Below, piece after piece: positions 9,156 to 18,180 of a stretch of DNA of 64,000 nucleotides. The position numbers and the translations under genes were made by a program. The notes under the pieces were generated by a model, which did not search any database, was not told the DNA's origin, and saw nothing but the letters and a program-made list of their open reading frames with translations. The first letter of the stretch is position 1. Every line of letters begins with the position of its first letter. The stretch comes from CAXXOK01 sp963666755 (lineage in GTDB: Bacteria > Bacillota > Clostridia > Christensenellales > Aristaeellaceae): positions 930,001-994,000 of the forward strand of contig CAXXGW010000009.1 of assembly GCA_963666755.2 (NCBI GenBank). Reading direction: 5' to 3'.

Positions 9156-9950
9156 TCAGACCTCCTGATCCGTTCCGGTCACGGTGATGGCGCTCTGGCT
9201 GTCCGTCTGGGAACCGAGGATGGTGTAGGTGTTGCTGCCGTCCATCCTGCGCTCAATCAGCCGCAGAATGCGCGTGACGGTAAAGGTGAGGATCAGATAG
9301 ATCACTGCTGTGATGGCGAATACCTCAAAGTAGCGCAGGTAGGTGCCGGCTGCCGACTTGCTCATGAAAAACAGCTCGCTGACCGCGATCACGTTCAGCA
9401 CGCTGGAATCCTTGATGTTGACGACAAACTCATTGCCGATGGAGGGCATGATGTTGCGCACCGCCTGCGGCAGCACTACGTTAACCATGCTTTGCCAATG
9501 CGTCATGCCGATGGCGTGCGCGGCTTCCTTCTGACCCTTATCCACGCTGATGATGCCGCCGCGGATAATCTCCGCCATATACGCGCCGGTATTGATGGAC
9601 ACAATGAAGATCGCGACCACCGGGATGGGCGTGGTGCGCCCGATGAGGCCAGCCTGCATGGCCCCATAATAAATAACCATGGCCTGCACGATCATAGGCG
9701 TGCCGCGGAACACCTCAATGTAGATGCTCAGGATCAGGTTGAGCAGCTGCTTTAACCCCCGAACCGGCACCGAGGCGCGCCGAGCGGTGGGAATGGTGCG
9801 CAGGATGGCGACCAGCAGGCCGATCAGGAAGCCGATCACCGTGCCGGTCAGCGAGATCAGCAGCGTCATGCCTGTGCCCTGCAGGAACAGGACGCCGTAT
9901 TTCTGCAACAGGAAAAGTACCCACCCTAAAAAGTCCGACGGTAGCTGCAT
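9156..9950 (-). CDS. Amino-acid (probably lysine) ABC transporter permease
   Basis: A 264-residue membrane permease of the HisM/GlnP type with about five helices. The family block EVFRGTPMIVQAM is followed by the EAA loop, recognisable around GQKEAAHAIGMTHWQSM. A single permease gene implies a homodimeric channel. It lies between the ATPase gene (three-base gap) and the binding-protein gene, from which it is separated by a strong hairpin. Confidence 0.93.
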   Translation of the reverse strand: MQLPSDFLGWVLFLLQKYGVLFLQGTGMTLLISLTGTVIGFLIGLLVAILRTIPTARRASVPVRGLKQLLNLILSIYIEVFRGTPMIVQAMVIYYGAMQAGLIGRTTPIPVVAIFIVSINTGAYMAEIIRGGIISVDKGQKEAAHAIGMTHWQSMVNVVLPQAVRNIMPSIGNEFVVNIKDSSVLNVIAVSELFFMSKSAAGTYLRYFEVFAITAVIYLILTFTVTRILRLIERRMDGSNTYTILGSQTDSQSAITVTGTDQEV

Positions 9951-9975
9951 GTGTATCCCTCCGAAAACAACGATA

Positions 9976-10007
9976 AGGGAACGTGCGCGGCATGGCGCAC
10001 GTTCCCT
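9976..10007 (-). terminator. Hairpin between binding-protein and permease genes (attenuator or mRNA stabiliser)
   Basis: A perfect 13-bp stem (9976-9988 with 9995-10007) and six-base loop lie within the operon, after the binding-protein stop. The U-tract is imperfect. Hairpins here commonly raise the level of the binding-protein transcript relative to the transport genes. Confidence 0.7.
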
Positions 10008-10025
10008 GTCTTTCCCTGGGGGTGC

Positions 10026-10832
10026 TTACTGGGCCAGCGGCTGGCGCGCCGTAGCGTCCAGCATCATCTGGTTGCGGGTTTCAGCGTCCAGCGTAGCCAG
10101 GATGGCATTGATGGGGGCTACCAGATCGCTGCCCTTGTTGACGGCGACGGCGACGCTCACATCGCTTTCCGAGGTGGTGAAACCCTTGCCCTCGTCAAAC
10201 TTGATGTAGGTCAGGTCGGGGTTGGCGGTGGTATCGGCAACCGCGCCCGGACGCTCGGCAATGTAGCCGTCGATCGCGCCGCTCTGCAGGGCGACGATCA
10301 TCGCCGGGAAGGATTCCATCGCGGGCAGCTGGTTTACACCGTCGATCTGATCAATCACAGTATAGTGGAAGGTATTCAGCTGCGCAGTGATGGCCGCGCC
10401 GGAGAAATCGGCCAGCGAGGTGGCAGCGGCAAATTTGCTGTCCTTTTTCACGACGATGACCAGTTCGCTGGTGTAGTACGGGTCGGTGAAATCCAGCGTG
10501 GCTTTGCGCTCTTCGGTCGGGCTCATGCCCGCGATGATCGCGTCGATCGCGCCGCTGGTAACCGCGGGGGGCAGGCCGTCCCACTCGGTTTTCACAATCA
10601 CCAGTTCCTTGCCAAGGCCGTCGGCAATCGCTTTGGCGATCTGCACATCGTAGCCGTCGGCATAGCCTGCGCCGCCCTCGATGGGCACCGTGAACTCGCT
10701 GGGTTCGGCCTGGGTCCAGTTGAAGGGCGCATAATTGCATTCCATGCCGACGCGCAGGGTGCCTTCCGCCAGGGCGGACGCGGTGCCGGTCAGCAGAGCC
10801 AGGACAAGCAGGACGGTCAAGAGCTTTTTCAT
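10026..10832 (-). CDS. Amino-acid (probably lysine) ABC transporter substrate-binding protein, non-lipidated
   Basis: A 268-residue family 3 solute-binding protein. It has a signal peptide of about 22 residues ending SALA before EGTLRVGM, the N-terminal NYAPFNW motif and the GAIDAIIAGMSPTEER block typical of polar amino-acid binders. The signal peptide has no cysteine, so there is no lipobox; a type I signal-peptidase site (ALA) is seen instead. In a single-membrane Firmicute this would release the protein or leave it associated by other means. First gene of the riboswitch-controlled operon, which points to lysine as ligand. AGAGGAGG precedes the ATG, so the start is secure. Confidence 0.92.
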   Translation of the reverse strand: MKKLLTVLLVLALLTGTASALAEGTLRVGMECNYAPFNWTQAEPSEFTVPIEGGAGYADGYDVQIAKAIADGLGKELVIVKTEWDGLPPAVTSGAIDAIIAGMSPTEERKATLDFTDPYYTSELVIVVKKDSKFAAATSLADFSGAAITAQLNTFHYTVIDQIDGVNQLPAMESFPAMIVALQSGAIDGYIAERPGAVADTTANPDLTYIKFDEGKGFTTSESDVSVAVAVNKGSDLVAPINAILATLDAETRNQMMLDATARQPLAQ

Positions 10833-10875
10833 GGGGTTTGCCTCCTCTTGCGTGTTGTGGTGGGGGGAAGGAACG

Positions 10876-10904
10876 AAAAAGGCGAAGGCCTTTGCGCCTT
10901 CGCC
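10876..10904 (-). terminator. Riboswitch expression-platform terminator
   Basis: On the minus strand a perfect 9-bp stem (10896-10904 with 10881-10889) with six-base loop is followed by TTTTT. It stands between the lysine aptamer and the binding-protein start, as expected of an OFF switch acting by transcription termination. Confidence 0.88.
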
Positions 10905-10940
10905 GATTCCAACTTCTTTGCGGGGTAGAAGGGGAAATCA

Positions 10941-11110
10941 CGAATAGCGCTCCACAGCAACCGCTGTGACAGTCGGCGGGATTTTCTCCCGACGCCCAAT
11001 GCCGGACGCTTCGCCTTGCCCGCATTTCGGCGGCTGACCCTTTCCCAACGCGATCCAAGCCCGACGAAAGGCTCCCGCGCGGTACTCTTGTCTGCCGCAC
11101 CTCTATTCCG
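10941..11110 (-). promoter_or_regulatory. Lysine riboswitch (L box)
   Basis: Read on the minus strand, the 5' leader of the ABC transporter operon carries the conserved lysine-aptamer blocks in order: GAGGTGCGG (about 11103-11095), AAGAGTA (11089-11083), GGGAAAGGG, GCCGCCGAA (11034-11026), TTGGGC, CTGTCAC (10972-10966), and the closing GGAGCGCTAT (10953-10944). The spacing of these helix-junction elements matches the five-way junction of the class. A terminator hairpin follows at 10904-10876. Lysine binding would favour that terminator and shut off the transporter. This is the strongest evidence for the substrate of the three transporter genes. Confidence 0.93.
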
Positions 11111-11140
11111 CCGAACGGTTTCCCATCCGGCTTCCGTTTC

Positions 11141-11168
11141 ATTGTACAACGAAACGCCGTCAAGTCAA
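11141..11168 (-). promoter_or_regulatory. Predicted promoter of the lysine-transport operon
   Basis: Minus strand TTGACT (11163-11168), a 16-base spacer and TACAAT (11141-11146), about 30 bases before the aptamer begins. Confidence 0.65.
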
Positions 11169-11212
11169 TACCGGCGTTTCAAAAAACATGCAAAGTACAG
11201 GTGGGAACGGCC

Positions 11213-13369
11213 TCAGGCCTTGGGCGGCAGCATGGTCAGGGCGATGCGCTGCTTTTTCACATCCACATCCACCACCCATACCTTGACGATATCGCCCACC
11301 TTGAGCACCTCTGCGGGGTGCTTGATGAAGCGGGTGGACATGCGGCTGATGTGCACCAGCCCATCCTGATGCACGCCGATGTCGATAAAGGCGCCAAAGT
11401 CGATTACGTTGCGCACGGTGCCCATCAGTTCCATGCCGGGCTGAATATCCTTGATGTCCAGCACGTCGGTGCGCAGGATGGGCTTGGGCAGATCGTCGCG
11501 GGGGTCGCGGCCCGGCTTGGGCAATTCCCGCAGAATATCCCGCAGGGTCGGTTCGCCAATTTGCAGCTCGCTTGCCAGAGCACGAATGCCCTTTTCCTCG
11601 GCGCGCTTTTGCAGATCGGCCAGATTCCCGGCCCGCACATCCTGCAGGGTGTACCCCAGCGCCGCAAGCATCGCTTTAGTTGCCGCGTAGCTTTCCGGGT
11701 GCACGGCGGTCGTATCCAGCACGTTGTCACTATCCGCCACACGGATGAACCCGGCGCACTGTTCGAAAGCCTTGGGGCCGAGCTTGGACACCTTTTTGAG
11801 CTCTGTGCGGCTGTGGATGCCGTTTTCTTCCCGGTAGGCGACAATGTTCTTGGCCAGAGCGGGGCCGATCCCGGCCACGTGGCTTAAAAGCGCGGCCGAA
11901 GCGGTGGAGGCTTCCACCCCCACGGTGTTCACGCAACCTTCTACCACGCCTTCCAGCGCGCCGGTCAGGTCGCTCTCCTTCAAATCATGCTGGTACTGGC
12001 CCACGCCGATCGCCTTGGGGTCGATCTTGACCAGCTCGGCCAGCGGGTCCTGCATGCGGCGGGCGATGCTTACGGCGCTGCGCAGCGATACGTCAAACTG
12101 CGGAAACTCCTCGGCTGCCAGCTTACTGGCGGAATAGACCGACGCGCCCGCTTCGCTCACGATCATATAAGCGCAACCCTTCGGCAAATCCGGCAGGAGT
12201 GATACGATAAACTGCTCCGCCTCCCGCGAGGCGGTGCCGTTGCCAATGGCGATGGCGGTTACGCCGTGCTTGCGGCACAGCGCGATGATCTCGCTGCGCG
12301 CGTGCGCCTTGGCGGCCTCCTGCCCCGGCAGGGTAAAGTGCCCTACGCCCGTGGCAAGCACTTTGCCGTTTTCATCCACCACGGCCAGCTTGCAGCCGGT
12401 ACGGAAACCAGGGTCTACCCCCAGGGTCACGCGGCCCTTGACCGGCGGAGCCATGAGCAGTTGGTGGAGGTTTTTACCGAACACCTGCACCGCGGCGGCA
12501 CTGGCGCGGTCGGTCAGGTCGGTACGCACCTCGCGCTCGATGCTGGGGGCGATCAGGCGCTCCCACGCGTCGGCGGCGGCCTGTCGCACCTGTTCGGTGG
12601 TGGTGCTGCCCTCGCGTACAAACGCGCGGTTCAGCACATCCAGACTGGCCGCGTCATCCATGTGCAGTGTGACCTTCAGAAAATCCTCCCGCTCGCCGCG
12701 GTTGATGGCCAGCACCCGATGACCGGGCAACGCGCGCACTTCCTGCCGGAAGGCGTAATACTGGCTGTAGACGCTATCCTCCGCCTTGGCCTGCGCCGAT
12801 TCCAGCACGCCGACGTGGAAGGCCAGCTCGCGCACGCGCTTGCGCACATCCGCATCGTCGCTCATCTGTTCGGCCAGAATGTCGCGCGCGCCCTGCAGCG
12901 CCTGTTGCGCGTCCTCCACGCCTTTTTCCGCATCCAGAAAGGGCGTTGCCAGGGCTTCGGCGGTTTTCTGTTTTTCATTTTGCATGAGCAGCAGCAGAGC
13001 CAGTGGCTCCAGCCCCTTTTCCCGTGCGATGGTGGCGCGTGTGCGGCGCTTGGGCCGGTATGGGCGGTAAAGGTCTTCCAGCTCCGCAAGGGTCGAGGCG
13101 GCGGCAAGCCCGGCGGTCAGCTCGTCGGTAAGCACGCCCTGCTCCGTCAGGCTTTGCTGAATTTCCGCGCGGCGTTTGTCCAAATTGCGCAGGTACTGCA
13201 GGCGCTCGTATACCTCACGCAGCAGCTGATCGTCCATCGAGCCGGTCATTTCCTTGCGGTAGCGGGCGATAAAGGGGATGGTGTTGCCGTCGTCGATCAG
13301 CGACACCACGTTCTGGCAGGCGGCGGGTTGAATTTGAAACTCCTTGCAAAGTATGCTGAGGATATCCAT
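11213..13369 (-). CDS. tex: Tex-family RNA-binding transcription accessory protein
   Basis: A 718-residue cytoplasmic protein. From the N-terminus: helical region, YqgF/RNase H-like domain (GVDPGFRTGCKLAVVD near residue 320), helix-hairpin-helix motifs (HVAGIGPALAKNIVAYREENG) and a C-terminal S1 domain (DIQPGMELMGTVRNVIDFGAF onwards). Tex is conserved in most bacteria and linked to transcription and RNA metabolism; its precise role is not settled. Length is typical. It is transcribed divergently from gltB. Confidence 0.95.
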   Translation of the reverse strand: MDILSILCKEFQIQPAACQNVVSLIDDGNTIPFIARYRKEMTGSMDDQLLREVYERLQYLRNLDKRRAEIQQSLTEQGVLTDELTAGLAAASTLAELEDLYRPYRPKRRTRATIAREKGLEPLALLLLMQNEKQKTAEALATPFLDAEKGVEDAQQALQGARDILAEQMSDDADVRKRVRELAFHVGVLESAQAKAEDSVYSQYYAFRQEVRALPGHRVLAINRGEREDFLKVTLHMDDAASLDVLNRAFVREGSTTTEQVRQAAADAWERLIAPSIEREVRTDLTDRASAAAVQVFGKNLHQLLMAPPVKGRVTLGVDPGFRTGCKLAVVDENGKVLATGVGHFTLPGQEAAKAHARSEIIALCRKHGVTAIAIGNGTASREAEQFIVSLLPDLPKGCAYMIVSEAGASVYSASKLAAEEFPQFDVSLRSAVSIARRMQDPLAELVKIDPKAIGVGQYQHDLKESDLTGALEGVVEGCVNTVGVEASTASAALLSHVAGIGPALAKNIVAYREENGIHSRTELKKVSKLGPKAFEQCAGFIRVADSDNVLDTTAVHPESYAATKAMLAALGYTLQDVRAGNLADLQKRAEEKGIRALASELQIGEPTLRDILRELPKPGRDPRDDLPKPILRTDVLDIKDIQPGMELMGTVRNVIDFGAFIDIGVHQDGLVHISRMSTRFIKHPAEVLKVGDIVKVWVVDVDVKKQRIALTMLPPKA

Positions 13370-13426
13370 ATGTTGCGATGTTCCTTTCCTGTTGGCGGGT
13401 GTGGCGCGCGCTGGGCGCGGTCTGCT

Positions 13427-13455
13427 ATTATAACACGCGCGCAGCCGTGCGGCAA
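13427..13455 (-). promoter_or_regulatory. Predicted promoter of tex
   Basis: Minus strand TTGCCG (13450-13455), a 17-base spacer and TATAAT (13427-13432) with an upstream TG (extended -10). Confidence 0.65.
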
Positions 13456-13546
13456 TGGGCGCAGCGGGCCGGGCGCGGGCGTGCCTGCGGCACTGTGAAG
13501 CGGGAAAACCGAACCTTTGTGTGATTGTACTTCCTCTGTTCCCGTA

Positions 13547-13576
13547 TTGTCACACGGGAAAAGCGGATGCTATAAT
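13547..13576 (+). promoter_or_regulatory. Predicted promoter of gltBD
   Basis: TTGTCA (13547-13552), an 18-base spacer and extended -10 TGCTATAAT ending at 13576. A small inverted repeat CCCGT...ACGGG (13541-13558) overlaps the -35 and could bind a regulator. Confidence 0.6.
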
Positions 13577-13659
13577 AGCGAAACGTCGACCGGGAGGGCT
13601 TCTCCCGTACGCCGTTCCCGATCTTTCGGAAACCCACCGACCCGAGCGGAGGTTAGAAC

Positions 13660-16600
13660 ATGACCGATCAAGGATTGCCCCGACAGCAAGGGCTGTATTC
13701 GCCCCAGTACGAACATGATGCGTGCGGCATCGGGATGCTTGCCAATATCAAGGGCGTGCGTTCCCATGCGGTGTTGCAGGACGCGATGGAGACCCTCAAC
13801 CACCTTTCCCACCGCGGCGGCACCGGCGCCGAAGCGGACACCGGCGACGGCGCGGGTATCCTGACGCAGATTCCGGATACGTTTTTTCGAAAAGTTTGCC
13901 CTCTGGAAGGAATGGTGCTGCCTGCGCCCGGCTCGTATGGCGTCGGCATGCTTTTTTTATCCCGTGACGACGAACGCCGCGCCGCGACCGAGCGTGCTTT
14001 TGAGGCGGTTGTCGCGGAGCATGGGCAGACGTTCCTCGGCTGGCGTACGGTGCCGGTCAACCCTTCCACGCTGGGGAAAACCGCGCTGGCCTGCATGCCC
14101 TGCATCCGGCAGGTGTTCATCCAAAAGAGCGCCGATTTGACCGACGATATGGCGTTCGAACGGCGGCTGTACCTGATCCGCAAAGTGGCGGAGCGCCGCC
14201 TGCGTTACGCCAAAGCGGGCACGGTGGGGGATTTTTATGCTGCGAGCCTGAGCTGCCGTACCATCGTTTATAAAGGGATGCTGCAGGCCCGACAGGTTAG
14301 CGAGCTGTTTCTGGATTTAAGCGACCTGGACTACACCACCGCCATCGCGCTGGTGCACAGCCGCTACTCCACCAACACCTTCCCCAGCTGGGAACGGGCG
14401 CACCCCAACCGCTACACCATCCATAACGGGGAGATCAACACCATCCACGGCAACCAGAAACGTATGAACGCCCGCCAGAGCAGCGTGCACACCGACCTGT
14501 TCGGCGACGATGTGCGCAAGGTGTTCCCCATTGTCAATGAGGATGGCAGCGACAGCGCCATGTTTGACAACGCGCTGGAGTTTCTGCTGCTGTCCGGCCG
14601 CAGCCTGCCGCACGCCTCCATGATGATGATCCCCGAACCGTGGGAGAAGAACACCACCATCTCCGAGGAACTGCGCGCCTGCTACGAGTTCCACAGTCAT
14701 GTGATGGACGCGTGGGACGGGCCTGCCGCCATGGGCGTAACCAACGGCGTGCAGGCACTGGCGATGCTGGACCGTAACGGCCTGCGCCCCGCGCGTTACT
14801 GCGTCACGGCGGATGATATGCTCATCATGGCCAGTGAAACCGGCGTGCTGAACATCCCGCCGGAACGCGTGCTCTACAAGGAGCGCCTGCGCCCCGGCCG
14901 GATGCTGCTGGTGGATACGGAAGCCGGGCGCGTGATCAGCGACGATGAAATCAAGAGCCGTATGGCGGCCATGTACCCCTATGCGCGCTGGATCAAGCAG
15001 TTGCAACTGACCATGGCGGAGCTGCCCGACAGTTCGGCGCCGGTTCAAACGCTGAACCTGCCGCTGTGGCAGCTGCAAAAGAACTTCGGCTATACCCACG
15101 AGCAGGTTCGTAAGGTAATCCTGCCCATGGCCGAGGCGGGCATCGAGCCGACCGGCTCCATGGGCGCGGATATGCCGCTTGCGGTGCTCTCCGAGCGTCC
15201 GCAGCTCCTGTATGATTATTTCCAACAGCTTTTTGCCCAGGTAACCAACCCGCCTATTGACGCCATCCGCGAGGAGATTGTCACCTCCACGCGCGTCTAC
15301 ATCGGCTCCGAAGGCGATCTGCTGGCGCCTTCGCCACAGAGCTGCCGCCAGCTGTTGCTGGCGACCCCGCTGATGACCGACGAAGAACTGGCTAAGGTGC
15401 GCGCGCTGGACAGCGAAGGCTTCAAGCCCTGCACGCTTTCCATCCTGTATGAGGCGGCGGCGGGCGGCGAGGGCATCCGCACGGCGATGGAACGGGTATA
15501 TGCCGAGCTGGACGCGCAGTTTGCCAAGGGCTGCACCATCTTTATCCTGTCCGACCGCGGCGTGGAGGACGGCAAGGCCGCCATTCCGGCGCTGTTGGCG
15601 GTATCCGGCGTGCAGGCGTACACGATCAGCAAAGGCATCCGCACACAGTTGAGCATCCTGCTGGAAAGTGGCGAACCGACCGAGGTGCACCACTTTGCGC
15701 TGCTGGTGGGCTATGGTGCGACGGCCATCAATCCCTACTTGGCGCTGGAAACGGTGCGCGAAGGCGTGCGCGGCGGTATGATCCGCAAACAGACGGAGGC
15801 AGAGGCACAGGCGCATTACCTGAAGGCCGTTGTCAAAGGCATTGTGAAGGTCATGTCCAAGATGGGCATTTCCACCGTGCAGAGCTACCGCGGCGCGCAG
15901 ATTTTCGAAGCCGTGGGGCTTGACGCAGCGCTGATTGACGAGTTCTTCCCCGAAACGGTGTCGCCCATCGGCGGCATCGGGCTGGAGGGTGTGGCGCAGG
16001 AAAACGCCGCGCGCCACACGGCTGCTTTCCATGACCCGCTGGGCGAAGAAACGCTGGATGCGGGCAGCGTGATGCAATGGCGCAAGGGGGAGGAGTATCA
16101 CCTCTACAACCCCGAAACCATCCACCTGCTGCAACAGGCCTGCTGGACCGATGATTACAAACTCTTTAAACAGTACAGCGACAGTCTGGACAACAGCGAC
16201 CAGCACGCTACCCTGCGCTCGCTGATGGATTTCTCTAACGAGCGCAAGCCTGTGCCGATCGACGAGGTGGAAAGCGTCGATTCGATCTGCAAACGCTTCA
16301 AGACCGGCGCGATGAGCTACGGCTCCCTGAGCAAAGAAGCGCATGAGTGCATGGCTGTGGCGATGAACCGCATCGGCGGCAAGAGCAACAGCGGCGAAGG
16401 CGGCGAGGATGAGGAACGCTATCAGCCGCTGGAGAACGGCGACAGCCTTTCCAGCGCCATCAAGCAGGTTGCCAGCGGGCGTTTCGGCGTTACCAGCAAC
16501 TATCTGGTGCATGCCAAGGAATTGCAAATCAAGATGGCGCAGGGCGCCAAACCAGGCGAAGGCGGCCAGCTGCCGGGCGGCAAGGTGTATCCGTGGATCG

Positions 16601-18180
16601 CTAAAACCCGCCATTCTACCACCGGGGTGGGCCTGATTTCGCCGCCCCCGCACCATGATATTTATTCCATTGAAGATTTGGCAGAGCTGATTTTCGACCT
16701 GAAAAACGCCAACCGCAAGGCGCGCGTCAGCGTGAAGCTGGTGAGCGAAGCTGGCGTGGGTACCATCGCGGCGGGTGTTGCCAAGGGACTGTCGGACGTG
16801 ATCCTCATCAGCGGGTATGACGGCGGCACGGGCGCCAGCCCGCGCTCCAGCATCAAGCATGCGGGCCTGCCGTGGGAGCTGGGGCTTGCCGAGACCCATC
16901 AAACCCTGATGCTGAACAAGCTGCGCAGCCGCGTAGTGCTGGAAACCGACGGCAAACTCATGACCGGCCGGGATGTGGCCATTGCCGCCCTGCTGGGCGC
17001 CGAGGAGTTCGGCTTTGCCACCGCGCCGTTGGTGACCATGGGCTGCATCATGATGCGCGTATGCAATCTGGACAGCTGCCCCGCCGGGGTAGCCACGCAA
17101 AACCCGGAGCTGCGCAAGCGCTTCAAGGGCAAGCCGGAATACATTATCCACTTCATGCACTTTATCGCGCAGGAACTGCGGGAGATCATGGCGCAGCTCG
17201 GCCTCCGCACGCTGGAGGAGATGGTGGGCCGTGTGGATCTGCTGAAGAAACGCGAAGGCCTGACGCACTGGAAACATGCCGCTATCGACCTCAGCCCGAT
17301 TTTCTACGCGCCGGAAGGCTTTAAGGAGGAACCGCGGCACGCCTGCATGAAGCAGCACTCGCCGCTTGGCCATACGCTGGATGAAAGCGTGCTGGAAGTA
17401 CTGGCGCAGCCCGCGCTGGACGGCGAACATCCGGTGGTGGCTTCCCTGCCGATCCATAACACCAACCGTGCGGTGGGCACCATTCTGGGCAGCGAGCTGA
17501 CCCTGCGCTACGGCGAGGCGGGGCTGCCCGACCACAGCGTGCTGGTGAACTTTGAGGGCAGCGCGGGGCAGAGCTTCGGCGCGTTCCTGCCCAAAGGTAT
17601 TACCTTCTCGCTGGAAGGGGACTGCAACGATTACATGGGCAAGGGTCTTTCCGGCGGCGTGCTGTGTGTACGCCCGCCGAAAAACAGCACCTTTGTGCCG
17701 CAGGAGAACGTTATCATCGGCAATGTGGCCCTGTACGGCGCCACCAGCGGCGAAACCTATGTGTGCGGCGTAGCGGGCGAGCGCTTCTGCGTGCGCAACA
17801 GCGGCGCGCTGGCCGTGGTGGAGGGCGTGGGCGACCATGGCTGCGAGTACATGACAGGAGGCCGCACCGTGGTGCTGGGCAAGACCGGGCGTAACTTTGC
17901 CGCCGGCATGAGCGGTGGCATTGCCTACGTGTTTGACGCGGATGGGAGCTTCAGCGACCGTTGCAACACCGAAATGGTCAGCCTGGAACGGCTGGATGAC
18001 CCTGACGAGGAAATCCAGGTTAAGCACTGGGTGCAGAACCATGTGCGCTATACCGGCAGCCCGCTGGGTAAGGAACTGATCGCCCAATGGGGTACGGCGG
18101 TGAGCCGGTTTGTCAAGGTGTTCCCGCTGGAATACAAGCATTATCTGATGCAGCAAAAGGAGGCGCGCAGCAATGGGTAA
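13660..18180 (+). CDS. gltB: Glutamate synthase, large subunit
   Basis: A 1506-residue enzyme that transfers the glutamine amide to 2-oxoglutarate, giving two glutamates; with glutamine synthetase it assimilates ammonia. The N-terminal class II glutaminase domain has its nucleophile Cys22 in HDACGIG, so a 21-residue propeptide must be removed. The central and FMN-binding synthase domains follow (GGEGGEDEERY, ISGYDGGTGASP). The 3Fe-4S cysteines are seen in GCIMMRVCNLDSCP, and the C-terminal beta-helix domain ends the protein (GGVLCVRPP, GERFCVRNSGA). It overlaps gltD by eight bases. Confidence 0.97.
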   Translation: MTDQGLPRQQGLYSPQYEHDACGIGMLANIKGVRSHAVLQDAMETLNHLSHRGGTGAEADTGDGAGILTQIPDTFFRKVCPLEGMVLPAPGSYGVGMLFLSRDDERRAATERAFEAVVAEHGQTFLGWRTVPVNPSTLGKTALACMPCIRQVFIQKSADLTDDMAFERRLYLIRKVAERRLRYAKAGTVGDFYAASLSCRTIVYKGMLQARQVSELFLDLSDLDYTTAIALVHSRYSTNTFPSWERAHPNRYTIHNGEINTIHGNQKRMNARQSSVHTDLFGDDVRKVFPIVNEDGSDSAMFDNALEFLLLSGRSLPHASMMMIPEPWEKNTTISEELRACYEFHSHVMDAWDGPAAMGVTNGVQALAMLDRNGLRPARYCVTADDMLIMASETGVLNIPPERVLYKERLRPGRMLLVDTEAGRVISDDEIKSRMAAMYPYARWIKQLQLTMAELPDSSAPVQTLNLPLWQLQKNFGYTHEQVRKVILPMAEAGIEPTGSMGADMPLAVLSERPQLLYDYFQQLFAQVTNPPIDAIREEIVTSTRVYIGSEGDLLAPSPQSCRQLLLATPLMTDEELAKVRALDSEGFKPCTLSILYEAAAGGEGIRTAMERVYAELDAQFAKGCTIFILSDRGVEDGKAAIPALLAVSGVQAYTISKGIRTQLSILLESGEPTEVHHFALLVGYGATAINPYLALETVREGVRGGMIRKQTEAEAQAHYLKAVVKGIVKVMSKMGISTVQSYRGAQIFEAVGLDAALIDEFFPETVSPIGGIGLEGVAQENAARHTAAFHDPLGEETLDAGSVMQWRKGEEYHLYNPETIHLLQQACWTDDYKLFKQYSDSLDNSDQHATLRSLMDFSNERKPVPIDEVESVDSICKRFKTGAMSYGSLSKEAHECMAVAMNRIGGKSNSGEGGEDEERYQPLENGDSLSSAIKQVASGRFGVTSNYLVHAKELQIKMAQGAKPGEGGQLPGGKVYPWIAKTRHSTTGVGLISPPPHHDIYSIEDLAELIFDLKNANRKARVSVKLVSEAGVGTIAAGVAKGLSDVILISGYDGGTGASPRSSIKHAGLPWELGLAETHQTLMLNKLRSRVVLETDGKLMTGRDVAIAALLGAEEFGFATAPLVTMGCIMMRVCNLDSCPAGVATQNPELRKRFKGKPEYIIHFMHFIAQELREIMAQLGLRTLEEMVGRVDLLKKREGLTHWKHAAIDLSPIFYAPEGFKEEPRHACMKQHSPLGHTLDESVLEVLAQPALDGEHPVVASLPIHNTNRAVGTILGSELTLRYGEAGLPDHSVLVNFEGSAGQSFGAFLPKGITFSLEGDCNDYMGKGLSGGVLCVRPPKNSTFVPQENVIIGNVALYGATSGETYVCGVAGERFCVRNSGALAVVEGVGDHGCEYMTGGRTVVLGKTGRNFAAGMSGGIAYVFDADGSFSDRCNTEMVSLERLDDPDEEIQVKHWVQNHVRYTGSPLGKELIAQWGTAVSRFVKVFPLEYKHYLMQQKEARSNG

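Noticed and set aside
14317..18156. A 1279-codon open frame antisense to gltB
   Set aside because: It mirrors gltB in a GC-rich genome, where antisense frames stay open; its translation is His/Gln/Arg-rich with no family motif, and gltB is unmistakable.
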